Shown: positions 25,379-33,225 of the stretch, piece after piece
How the letters are laid out: every line of letters starts with the position of its first letter
Numbering within the stretch: position 1 is the first letter of the stretch
Assembly: GCF_042678945.1 (NCBI RefSeq)
Contig: NZ_JBHTLM010000002.1
Span: forward strand, 434,001 to 498,000
Length of the DNA stretch: 64,000 bases
Direction of reading: 5' to 3'
Source of the DNA: Fontibacillus puldeungensis
Lineage (GTDB): Bacteria; Bacillota; Bacilli; Paenibacillales; Paenibacillaceae
Translations under genes and position numbers: made by a program
The notes under the pieces: model-generated
The model's input: only the letters and a program-made list of their open reading frames with translations
What the model was told of the DNA's origin: nothing
Databases searched by the model: none

Positions 25379-26356
25379 ATGAAAGTGTTAGTTACTGGAG
25401 GAGCTGGATTTATCGGTCGCTACACGGTCAAGCGATTGATAGAAGTGGGAGACCAAGTTGTTGTTGTAGACCGTAAACCTGATGTCGGCAGGTTGTTTTC
25501 GGACTTGGGGGTTACTGTGTACCAGCAGGATATCGGATCAGAGCAGATGGAGAAAATATTTGCCGATGAGCGCCCGGACAGCGTGATTCACCTAGCCGCG
25601 CAGGTTAGCGTTCGTAGGTCCCTGCAAAATCCGTTGGATGATGCCGAGACAAATATTATGGGAACGGTTCGTTTGCTTCAGCTATGTGCGCGTTATCATG
25701 TGCAAAAAATCGTCTTTGCTTCGTCGGCTGCTGTGTACGGCAATCCTCGGCAGGTTCCTATAAAGGAGACGCATATCACGGAACCACTGTCATTTTACGG
25801 CGTTTCCAAACGGGTTTCGGAAATGTATATTGAAACTTTTGCATTGCGCCATGATCTGGATTATTCAATCCTTCGTTACGCTAACGTGTATGGAATTCGG
25901 GAATCCCGAACCGGTGAAGACGGAGTGCTGACCGCATTTGTGGAGCGCATTATGGCAGGGCTGCCTCTGGAGATATATGGGGACGGCTTGCAGACCCGGG
26001 ACTTTATATATGTTAAAGACGTCGCCGAAGCGAATGTAGCGGCACTCCGTTCAGGGGAACAGCAGATTATGAATATCAGCAGTGGGGCGGGAATCTCACT
26101 TTTGGAGACGGTGGGAATACTGAAGGAGCTGTGCGGCAGAAACGTTAATCCGCAGTTTCTCCCGGCGCAGGCTGGTGATATAGAGCATAGCGTGCTGGAT
26201 AACGGTAAGGCTAGGGATATCCTATGGTGGGAGCCATCCTATTCTATCTATGAAGGACTCAGGGAAATGGTTGACTTTGAGCTCGATGCGCGGCAAAATC
26301 CAATGCTTGTGCAGCGGGCAGGGGTAAGCTATAGCGAGGCTTCGTCGGTAATATGA
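25379..26356 (+). CDS. NAD-dependent epimerase/dehydratase (UDP-hexose 4-epimerase type)
   Basis: A 325-residue extended short-chain dehydrogenase. It has the NAD motif GGAGFIG (about residues 7-13), SSAAVYGNP (Ser-x-n-Tyr system) and the catalytic YxxxK in FYGVSKRVSEMY near 146-157. The substrate is most likely a UDP-hexose or UDP-N-acetylhexosamine, converted at C-4 to supply galactose-type sugars for the EPS. A GGGAGAGG site sits eight bases before the ATG. It is a single gene divergent from the LCP unit and marks the right end of the EPS island. Confidence 0.87.
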   Translation: MKVLVTGGAGFIGRYTVKRLIEVGDQVVVVDRKPDVGRLFSDLGVTVYQQDIGSEQMEKIFADERPDSVIHLAAQVSVRRSLQNPLDDAETNIMGTVRLLQLCARYHVQKIVFASSAAVYGNPRQVPIKETHITEPLSFYGVSKRVSEMYIETFALRHDLDYSILRYANVYGIRESRTGEDGVLTAFVERIMAGLPLEIYGDGLQTRDFIYVKDVAEANVAALRSGEQQIMNISSGAGISLLETVGILKELCGRNVNPQFLPAQAGDIEHSVLDNGKARDILWWEPSYSIYEGLREMVDFELDARQNPMLVQRAGVSYSEASSVI

Positions 26357-26360
26357 TTTG

Positions 26361-26432
26361 AGGCTGCACTTTTTGCATTTATTTTTGCGAGTACGTTCAA
26401 ATGTTCAAAAATAAATGTACTTAATACATTTA
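26361..26432. repeat. Half array, family B, copy 2
   Basis: Two 21-bp palindromes at 26361 and 26412, 51 bp apart, match units 1 and 2 of family B read on the minus strand (the second of them with AAAAAGT at the centre). The other two units would fall inside the end of the epimerase gene and are absent. It lies just beyond the right end of the EPS island, while a complete copy lies at the left end. Confidence 0.7.
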
Positions 26433-26524
26433 AACACTCGAGTGCGCTGAACCGGTACCCTGGATGATGAAAATTTGAGCCCTGGGCTGGCGTAAAATCA
26501 TCTGGATAGGTTACATACCTGGCA

Positions 26525-26562
26525 AAAAGTCCTGTTTCTTCGGTTGAAGAAGCAGGACTTTT
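26525..26562. terminator. Bidirectional intrinsic terminator
   Basis: AAAAGTCCTG-T-TTCTTC pairs with GAAGAA-G-CAGGACTTTT around a four-base loop. The A and T runs allow use in both directions. It closes the epimerase transcript before the DUF4129 gene. Confidence 0.85.
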
Positions 26563-26642
26563 CATGTAAATAACGAAAATTGACAGATGAGAGTGCAGGC
26601 GCACTCATTCATAACAGGCATTTTCAAATGTGAGAGGCTTCG

Positions 26643-28082
26643 GTGTTTAAAATGAACTTGGACGTTTCCGCTTACCTTTATAAATCTTTTCGCCAATGGC
26701 TGTCTTGTCTGATCGAAATGGTGCTCCTGCTGCCGGCCTGGGTGCTTATGTCCGTACATCTGCTGCCATCTGGTCTTTCCCCCGTTTGGCTGGGCGTTCT
26801 GCCGCTTCTATCCCTTGCGGGGGTGCTGACATGCCCTCGGCTTCCCAAGCTATGGCAGCGGCTGATCGTCGCTGTGCTGCTCGGAGGAGCCTTGGCCATA
26901 GCCGCTGCTGCGCAGGCTTTGCCTTCCCAGAGCCAGGAGGGAACTTCCAACTCCGTTTCTTTAGTTGGTTTCTATGCTTCTTTGGTACTGCTATTTGCGG
27001 TTTATGCATTAGCCGTGCTGCAGGGTACGACGGTCTCATCGCGGCAGGGATACATGAAGCTGCATTGGATCGGCATCGGACTATATTTTGCCTCAGGTAT
27101 TTTCTTCCCGCGCATCCCCGAGCTGAAGGAAACAGTCCCGCTCCTGACATGGGCGGGCATTGCCTGTTTGATCCTAACACTATTCATAACAAACCATCAT
27201 TACTTGCGATACAACACGTTATCAGGCGATCCTAAAGAGCACCTGCCGAGCGGTTTAAGCCGCCATAACCGTTTGTTTATTATGGGAATCATCCTTGTAT
27301 CTCTGGTGCTCGCAATAGGTACAGGCCGCTGGTTGGGCCAAATGCTGTGGAAGCTGTTGCATACTGTACTGCAATGGGTTTTTCGCTCACAGCCGGAGCC
27401 AGTACCGCCCGAGCAGAAGGTTCAGAAAACCGCTCCACCGGAGTCTCCTTTTCCGGTAGAACACCACGGGCCTACCCTGCTCTCGCGTATCCTGGATATT
27501 GCCTTCTACTCGATTGGGGCACTGATTACGCTAGCCCTGGTTGGTTTTCTGGGTTACTATTTGTACCGTAATGCCGGAGGCATGTGGCGCCGGACCTGGA
27601 ATCGGCTCATGGCTTTACTGCGAAGGGAAGAGGGCAGGGAGGAGAATACCTCTTATCATGACGAAGAGAAAAGCCTCTTCACCTGGGAAACGGCGATGCA
27701 GAAATGGAAAAAGGCCGGGACGGGGTGGCTGCGCGCAGGAAGAAGGGCTGAGCGTTTGGAGGATTTACGCGATAATCGCGAGCGTGTTCGCTTCCTGTAC
27801 CGAAGCTTGCTTCGCGCGGAAGCCGAGGATGGGTACGGTATCAAGTCCTATCTGACCCCGCTCGAAACCGCTGAAGACATTCTTCTCGAGAGGGACAAAC
27901 GGTTTTCCAAGAAGACAGCCCGCAGAATGGGCGGTATGAAATCCCGGATAAGCAAAGCTGCAAAAGATCCCGGCGGGGCGGAACCGAAGCCGTTCGCGGA
28001 GTTATACGATAAAGTACGTTACGGAAACGAAGTACCGCGAGATGACGAAGTGAGGGAACTAAGAAAGCGTCTGTTAAGGTAG
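26643..28082 (+). CDS. DUF4129-type membrane protein
   Basis: A 479-residue protein with about seven hydrophobic segments in residues 1-225, a Pro-rich outer loop, one more membrane segment (about 280-303), and a cytoplasmic C-terminal region with the DUF4129 pattern (RVRFLYRSLLRAEAEDGYGIKSYLTPLETAEDIL). Such proteins usually form one operon with MoxR and DUF58 genes, often with a transglutaminase domain. No transglutaminase domain is visible here. The start is GTG 26643 with GAGAGG five bases upstream; an ATG at 26652 is the alternative. The distance of 22 kb from moxR-DUF58 is notable. Confidence 0.78.
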   Translation: MFKMNLDVSAYLYKSFRQWLSCLIEMVLLLPAWVLMSVHLLPSGLSPVWLGVLPLLSLAGVLTCPRLPKLWQRLIVAVLLGGALAIAAAAQALPSQSQEGTSNSVSLVGFYASLVLLFAVYALAVLQGTTVSSRQGYMKLHWIGIGLYFASGIFFPRIPELKETVPLLTWAGIACLILTLFITNHHYLRYNTLSGDPKEHLPSGLSRHNRLFIMGIILVSLVLAIGTGRWLGQMLWKLLHTVLQWVFRSQPEPVPPEQKVQKTAPPESPFPVEHHGPTLLSRILDIAFYSIGALITLALVGFLGYYLYRNAGGMWRRTWNRLMALLRREEGREENTSYHDEEKSLFTWETAMQKWKKAGTGWLRAGRRAERLEDLRDNRERVRFLYRSLLRAEAEDGYGIKSYLTPLETAEDILLERDKRFSKKTARRMGGMKSRISKAAKDPGGAEPKPFAELYDKVRYGNEVPRDDEVRELRKRLLR

Positions 28083-28110
28083 CGGACTGCTTAAGTAATT
28101 AAAAGCAAAA

Positions 28111-28145
28111 ACACCGGAGCATTTTTACCGCTCCGGTGTTTTTTG
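28111..28145. terminator. Bidirectional intrinsic terminator between convergent genes
   Basis: A 10-bp G/C-rich stem (ACACCGGAGC with GCTCCGGTGT) with a T run to the right and an A-rich run to the left. It serves the DUF4129 gene and the convergent CNNM/CBS gene. Confidence 0.9.
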
Positions 28146-28151
28146 CCTAAC

Positions 28152-29471
28152 TTAGGAGCCCGAGGGGCGCCTTATGATTTCAAGCTTTCTAAAACGGTGC
28201 GGTTCTTTGTCCAGCAATTTAAAGGTGAGTTCCTCGTGCTCTAGCGTCTCGCCGACGTTCATGCCGGGGTTCATGCCATACAGCCAGCCGCCGATGGTAT
28301 CCACTTCCTCCGTACTCAAGTCGGCGAGCAAAACATCGTTGATTTGGTTGACCGTCACTGTACCTAGCGCTACAACATGGTTGTCGTTAAGCTGAACGAG
28401 CGGCTCTTCCTCCTCTTTGTCAAACTCGTCGCGGATCTCACCGACAATTTCCTCAAGGATGTCCTCAATCGTGACGAGACCGGCCGTTCCTCCGTATTCA
28501 TCAATCAGGATGGCTATGTGGGTGCCCTCCTGCTGCATTTTTTTCAGCAATTCATTGACCGGGGTAACCTCCGAAACCGCCATCACGGGCTGCAAAATCG
28601 AGGCGACCTCCAGATTCGGATTGCTCTCATAGGCAAGAAAAAACTGCTTTGTATTTATAATTCCGATAACGTTATCCTTGTTTCCATCCACGACGGGGAA
28701 CCGGGTATACTGCTGCTCTTTGATAATGTCGAGGTTTTCCTGCCGCGTCTTATCAGTATACAAGCACACCATATCGGTGCGCGGCACCATAATTTCTTTG
28801 GCCAGCAAATTATCGAAGGCGAAGATCCGGTTTACATAGCCGTATTCGCTTTGATTAATTTTGCCGCTCTCAAAGCTCTCGTTAATAATGATTTGCAGCT
28901 CCTCTTCCGAGTGAGCCTCCTCGTGCTCCGAGGCCGGCTTGATCCCAAACAGGCGTACCAACTGATTAGCAGACCCGTTCAAAACCCAGATGAAGGGACG
29001 CATCACTTTGGTGAACATAATGAGCGGTTTCGCGGTAAGTAGGGCGATATCCTCCGCTTTCCGGATGGCCATCGTTTTAGGCGCCAGCTCGCCAACAACC
29101 ACATGAAAATAAGTAATAACGACAAACGCGATAATAAAAGAAAGGGCATGGCCTAGCCCTTGAGGCACTTGAAGACTATGGAAAACCGGCTCAAGCATTT
29201 TCTCTACCGTTGGTTCCCCCAGCCACCCGAGTCCGAGCGCGGTGATCGTTATCCCCAATTGGCAGGCTGACAAGAAGCCGTCCAGATGGGAGGTGACCTG
29301 CTTGACGGCACGCGCGTTTTTGCGCCCCTCCGCAATCAATTGATCCACCCTGCTGCCCCGAACCCGTACGATCGCAAATTCTACCGCAACGAAAAAAGCT
29401 GTAAAAGCGATAAGAATCACGACCAACATCAAGTTAACACCCAAAAACCTGTCACTGTCCATTCTCTGCAT
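28152..29471 (-). CDS. CNNM/CBS-domain membrane protein (HlyC/CorC family)
   Basis: A 439-residue protein with an N-terminal CNNM (DUF21) domain of three to four membrane segments (residues 10-190), two CBS domains (about 205-335; patterns MVPRTDMVCLY and LVTIEDILEEIVGEI) and a C-terminal CorC/HlyC domain (about 350-430). Family members are implicated in magnesium or cobalt export or resistance; the name haemolysin is historical. The AAGGAG ribosome site is only three bases from the first ATG, so the ATG three codons further in (29462) may be used. Nothing in the neighbourhood suggests a specific partner. Confidence 0.9.
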   Translation of the reverse strand: MQRMDSDRFLGVNLMLVVILIAFTAFFVAVEFAIVRVRGSRVDQLIAEGRKNARAVKQVTSHLDGFLSACQLGITITALGLGWLGEPTVEKMLEPVFHSLQVPQGLGHALSFIIAFVVITYFHVVVGELAPKTMAIRKAEDIALLTAKPLIMFTKVMRPFIWVLNGSANQLVRLFGIKPASEHEEAHSEEELQIIINESFESGKINQSEYGYVNRIFAFDNLLAKEIMVPRTDMVCLYTDKTRQENLDIIKEQQYTRFPVVDGNKDNVIGIINTKQFFLAYESNPNLEVASILQPVMAVSEVTPVNELLKKMQQEGTHIAILIDEYGGTAGLVTIEDILEEIVGEIRDEFDKEEEEPLVQLNDNHVVALGTVTVNQINDVLLADLSTEEVDTIGGWLYGMNPGMNVGETLEHEELTFKLLDKEPHRFRKLEIIRRPSGS

Positions 29472-29669
29472 CTACTCCTTGTGTTTTAAATATAAAATAA
29501 TAAATTCACAATTATATTATATATTATGATCCTAGCTGAAAGCGAATCAAAACGTTTGAAGGATCAAGCGGTAAGCGATAACGTTCGGATTTTGACTGTG
29601 TATTTGGCTTAATAATCCTATTAGGCAATTATAATTTAATTAATCACGAATATTAATATAAAAATGGCC

Positions 29670-29698
29670 TTGACTCGTACGTCTGATTTGCATATACT
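29670..29698 (+). promoter_or_regulatory. SigA-type promoter of the riboswitch-controlled gene
   Basis: TTGACT at 29670-29675 and TATACT at 29693-29698 with a 17-bp spacer. Transcription would begin near 29705, about 28 bases before the aptamer. The rest of the 417-bp gap to the left (29472-29669) is A/T-rich with no recognisable gene. Confidence 0.85.
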
Positions 29699-29732
29699 TC
29701 TCTTGTAACAGTTCAACAACATAGTTCATTTT

Positions 29733-29801
29733 TATTCGTATATCCCTGGCAATACGGGCCCGGGGTCTCTACAAGGAACCATAAATTCCTGGCTACGAAT
29801 A
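29733..29801 (+). promoter_or_regulatory. Purine riboswitch aptamer, guanine class
   Basis: An 8-bp P1 stem (TATTCGTA, 29733-29740, with TACGAATA, 29794-29801) encloses P2 with loop AATACGG (29751-29757) and P3 with loop CCATAAA. The two loops can form the G-G/C-C kissing contacts. The J2/3 segment is GTCTCTAC, and the base equivalent to C74 of the xpt riboswitch is C (29793), which pairs with guanine or hypoxanthine rather than adenine. Segment lengths match the B. subtilis xpt aptamer base for base. It lies 88 bp before the FAD dehydrogenase gene. Confidence 0.92.
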
Positions 29802-29841
29802 GGTGCTTTTTGCATACCTATTTCATAGCCGGGATTTTTTT
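29791..29841 (+). terminator. Riboswitch expression platform: terminator overlapping the aptamer core
   Basis: The left arm (29791-29804, GGCTACGAATAGGT) contains the specificity base and the 3' strand of P1. The right arm is at 29816-29830 (ACCTATTTCATAGCC) and is followed by TTTTTTT at 29835-29841. Because the same bases cannot form both P1 and this hairpin, ligand binding should block the terminator and turn the gene on. Confidence 0.85.
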
Positions 29842-29888
29842 GCTGCCGTTAGGCCATATGTTCACTATAGAACCTCAGGAGGAAACAG

Positions 29889-31325
29889 ATGAGTAAATAC
29901 GATGTAATTGTAGTTGGCGCCGGACCTGCCGGCATTTTTGCTTGTTATGAATTAACGCGCAAGGCGCCTCAATGGAAGGTGCTGCTGGTGGATAAGGGAC
30001 ATGATATTTACCGCCGTCGTTGTCCGATCCTGGAGGAGAAAATAACATTGTGCCCTCCCGCAGCCGGTCGGAAGGAGTTTGCCGGTTGTCTGCCAGCCTG
30101 CTCCATCACCGCGGGATTTGGCGGAGCCGGAGCTTACAGCGACGGAAAATTCAACATTACTACCGAATTTGGCGGATGGCTAAGCGATTATATCGCACCG
30201 TCAAAGGTACTCGAGCTGATCAAATATGTTGATTCGATCAATCTGGAGCACGGGGCTACGACAACTATCACAGATCCAATGACCGATGCGGTCCGGGATA
30301 TTGAGCAGCGGGGATATGCTGCGGGCTTAAAGCTGCTGCGGGCGCAGGTTCGTCATTTGGGCACGGAGCAAAACCTGGAGATTATGCGGTCGATTTACGA
30401 ATACCTGAATGAGCGGATCGACATGATGTTCAAGGCTGAGGTAGAGGACCTGATCACAGAAAAAGAAGATGGCCGATATCAGGTTCGCGGAATTACGCTG
30501 AAAAACGGGGAGACGCATGAAGCCAATTTAGTGATGGTAGCCCCGGGGCGGGACGGCTCGGCCTGGCTGACGGAAATTTTGAAGAAACGTCGACTCAAAA
30601 TGACGAATAATCAGGTGGACGTAGGGGTGCGCGTGGAGACGTCGGACGTGGTCATGCGTGAGATTAACGAGCATTTGTATGAAGGGAAGTTCATATTCAA
30701 TACGTCCGTCGGGACAAGAGTCCGCACGTTTTGCAGCAATCCCTCCGGGCACGTCGTCGTCGAGAATCACAGCGGAGTCATGGCAGCCAACGGCCATTCG
30801 TATAAGGACCCTGCCCTAGGCACGGCGAATACGAACTTTGCTTTGCTCGTCTCGCATCAATTTACCGAGCCGTTCGATAAGCCGAACGAATATGCGCGGG
30901 AAATCTGCCAGCGGGCGAACGATTTATCAAATGGCGGTGTCATCGTGCAGAAATACGGGGACATCCTTCGCGGCCGTCGCTCGACCGCAAGACGGATTGC
31001 AGAGGGGTTCCTCGAGCCGACGCTGAAGGAAGCGGTGCCGGGAGACCTCGGTCTTGTCCTGCCTTATAACACGATGAAAAGCTTGATCGAAATGATCGAG
31101 GCTCTCGATAAGGTTACGCCGGGGATTGCCTCAGAGCACACGCTGTTCTACGGCGTGGAAGCGAAATTTTATTCCGCCCGTCCGAAACTGACCGAGACAC
31201 TTGAGACGGAAATCGAAGGCTTATTCTGCGGGGGAGACGGTGCGGGCATTACGCGCGGCCTGGCTCAGGCCGGAGCGGCAGGCGTTTGGATCGCTCGCGG
31301 CATGCTGGATAAAGCGGGCGTTTGA
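29889..31325 (+). CDS. FAD-dependent dehydrogenase, COG2509 type
   Basis: A 478-residue flavoprotein with an N-terminal dinucleotide motif VVGAGPAGIFA (residues 7-17), a cysteine-rich segment with the pattern RRRCPI ... CPP ... CLPAC followed by GFGGAGAYSDGKFNI (about residues 39-93), and a C-terminal FAD loop LFCGGDGAGITRGLAQAGAAG (about 447-467). This is the layout of the COG2509 uncharacterised FAD dehydrogenases. The substrate is unknown. It is preceded by a guanine-class riboswitch predicted to activate expression, suggesting a link to purine metabolism or excess. AGGAGG is seven bases before the ATG. It is a single gene with a terminator after it. Confidence 0.88.
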   Translation: MSKYDVIVVGAGPAGIFACYELTRKAPQWKVLLVDKGHDIYRRRCPILEEKITLCPPAAGRKEFAGCLPACSITAGFGGAGAYSDGKFNITTEFGGWLSDYIAPSKVLELIKYVDSINLEHGATTTITDPMTDAVRDIEQRGYAAGLKLLRAQVRHLGTEQNLEIMRSIYEYLNERIDMMFKAEVEDLITEKEDGRYQVRGITLKNGETHEANLVMVAPGRDGSAWLTEILKKRRLKMTNNQVDVGVRVETSDVVMREINEHLYEGKFIFNTSVGTRVRTFCSNPSGHVVVENHSGVMAANGHSYKDPALGTANTNFALLVSHQFTEPFDKPNEYAREICQRANDLSNGGVIVQKYGDILRGRRSTARRIAEGFLEPTLKEAVPGDLGLVLPYNTMKSLIEMIEALDKVTPGIASEHTLFYGVEAKFYSARPKLTETLETEIEGLFCGGDGAGITRGLAQAGAAGVWIARGMLDKAGV

Positions 31326-31366
31326 TTTAATGTGCGGGCGCCGACTATTCGCTCAGAGATATGAAA

Positions 31367-31408
31367 AACGGGTACGATCCTTGTTTGCAAGGACGGTACC
31401 CGTTGTTT
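31367..31408 (+). terminator. Intrinsic terminator
   Basis: AACGGGTAC pairs with GTACCCGTT, with an inner TCCTTG/CAAGGA stem, followed by a weak T-rich tail (GTTTGTCTTT). It ends the FAD dehydrogenase transcript. Confidence 0.8.
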
Positions 31409-31422
31409 GTCTTTGAACTGAC

Positions 31423-31607
31423 TAGATGTATTTTCTACAGTTAAACACGGTATTATAGGGAACCCCAGACGTTTAAATGCAAAAAGTGCATCTAAATAGG
31501 GTGAAATACTCCAGCCAGGCCGAATCACCCCGATATAAGTGTATGAAATACATCTAAAATTCGAAAATCGGCAATTAGCCCTAAATTAGCTGCACTAAAT
31601 ACATTTA
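31423..31607. repeat. Four-palindrome intergenic array, family B, copy 3
   Basis: Units of 21 bp start at 31423, 31474, 31536 and 31587 (spacing 51, 62, 51 bp), each fitting TA-N2-TGYA-N5-TRCA-N2-TA except that unit 3 has AAG at its start. It lies between the convergent FAD dehydrogenase and metallophosphoesterase genes and almost fills the gap. The spacers show no clear similarity to the spacers of the copy at 4831. Confidence 0.88.
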
Positions 31608-31610
31608 GTG

Positions 31611-32960
31611 CTAGGTGGTGCCTTGAAGAATAACCTCCAGAGAGTTGTTGTCCAATTTTTTCGGCTCAAGCATGCTTTTGATATAATCCGTCATGAAAGG
31701 GGCTTTAGCCTTCAGCCATAGCTGATAGCCTGGCAACGACTCCAACTGCGCCCTGTCCTGCTCCACCGTACCCCCGAAATACCTCACATTGATCTCCGCC
31801 ATGGCATGTGCCATTTGTTTCTTCTGCTCCTCGGAATAATCAAGGTCTTTTAATGAGGGATAGGCTTTCGCGTATGAATGGTCTGCAAAAAACTGACGTG
31901 CATAAGCATCAAAATTTAACAGGTGCTCATCCGTGCTATGGTGATCCTGCGCCCACTGCGCCACATCTACCTGTGCGGTATGATAACTGACCTTATGAGG
32001 CTTGGGTTCGTAATGAAGGACCCCATAATGGTGCGGATATACACCAAAAGCGCTGGTCGCAATATCGTAAATCCCGTCCCCGGCATCCCGGATGTCCTGG
32101 ATATGGATATGGCCGGACAATATGAGATTCAGCCGAGCCGACTTGAACGTGCGAATGGCTTCCTTGCTGTTGTTTAGGGTGAACCCCTCCATCGGAACGG
32201 TCGTATGGTCCGTCAAATTGTGATGCATGACGGTCAGTATACGGGCTCCCTTTTTTTGCGCCAAATCGTTGCATTCCTCAATCCACTTAAGAGTTGGGCC
32301 GGGAATTTCCCCGTCAGTCTGGGGAACCCCGAACAACGTGTTTTTGTCATATTGACTCGTATCCAGCATGAGCAGCCAAAGATCGTCCGAAGCCGCGGCC
32401 AGATAGCTTAATGTCGTTTTGTCGCTGGAGATGGCCTCGTTGTACCCAAAATTCCCATATATCTGCTTAAATTGATCCGGCGTGATGAACTCGGTTTTAT
32501 ATTGCGAATCGGTCTTGAACTTCCGGGCCCACGGATTCAAAATATCGTGATTTCCCGGGATGACATAAACCGCCGTCCCCGATGCTTCGATCCGCCCCAG
32601 CTTTGCGGCCAAATCCTCGTGGCTTGCCTTTTCTCCGTTGCTCGTAAGATCTCCGCTCAAGATGAGCGCCTGTGGCTTCTTACGGAAAATCTCCTCGGTG
32701 AAAGCGTCCGTCATCTGGTCTATATAGCTCAGCAGTTTCCCGTCACCGTCACTGATAAAGGTTTGAAAGGCTTGGCCGTTGTCATGCAGCTTCGGGCTGA
32801 GATAATGGATATCCGTGGCAACAAACAAATCAAGCGGCTTTCCAGTGACCGGTTTGACAGGGGCATCATGCTGCTTGAATAAATCGCAGCCACCGACCCC
32901 CAGCATAGCTAGGACTAGCAGCCACCTAAACGCATAACGGGAATAGGTTTTTCTCCCCAT
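31611..32960 (-). CDS. Metallophosphoesterase lipoprotein
   Basis: A 449-residue exported lipoprotein. The signal peptide ends in the lipobox GVGGC with C25 as the lipidated residue. The calcineurin-like phosphoesterase motifs follow in order: DIHYL (about residue 50), LSGDLTSNGEKASHED, PGNHD, MHHN and LSGHIHIQD. It would act at the outer face of the membrane with a two-metal centre on phosphoesters, cyclic nucleotides or similar substrates, which cannot be specified. No operon partner is seen; the large secreted protein at 33226 is divergent. Confidence 0.9.
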   Translation of the reverse strand: MGRKTYSRYAFRWLLVLAMLGVGGCDLFKQHDAPVKPVTGKPLDLFVATDIHYLSPKLHDNGQAFQTFISDGDGKLLSYIDQMTDAFTEEIFRKKPQALILSGDLTSNGEKASHEDLAAKLGRIEASGTAVYVIPGNHDILNPWARKFKTDSQYKTEFITPDQFKQIYGNFGYNEAISSDKTTLSYLAAASDDLWLLMLDTSQYDKNTLFGVPQTDGEIPGPTLKWIEECNDLAQKKGARILTVMHHNLTDHTTVPMEGFTLNNSKEAIRTFKSARLNLILSGHIHIQDIRDAGDGIYDIATSAFGVYPHHYGVLHYEPKPHKVSYHTAQVDVAQWAQDHHSTDEHLLNFDAYARQFFADHSYAKAYPSLKDLDYSEEQKKQMAHAMAEINVRYFGGTVEQDRAQLESLPGYQLWLKAKAPFMTDYIKSMLEPKKLDNNSLEVILQGTT

Positions 32961-33225
32961 AGGTTTAACGTCTCCCTCTTAACAATGACTATTGAATGGA
33001 AATAAATCTACTTTATACGTAGCGAAGAAGAAGCGCTGTGCTGTTTTTAACTCCGTAAGATGAGATATTGTGCCTCCTCCCGAAAAATAGGAATAGGAGC
33101 TAAGACACTTGCAAAAGGATTCGATATTTTACAATATTTTAACAGTAAGGAAATAATCTGCGTTTTATTTAAAAATATGATGGTTAGGTAGTCCAATACC
33201 AGATCTGAGGAGGCATCGAACATTT

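Noticed and set aside
5145..26356. EPS island as an integrated mobile element or phage
   Set aside because: No integrase, transposase, tRNA end or direct repeats typical of att sites were seen. Only the family B palindromes flank it, so transfer remains a hypothesis.
29733..29801. Adenine or 2'-deoxyguanosine class for the riboswitch
   Set aside because: The base equivalent to position 74 is C (adenine switches have U), and the position 51 equivalent is U as in guanine switches.
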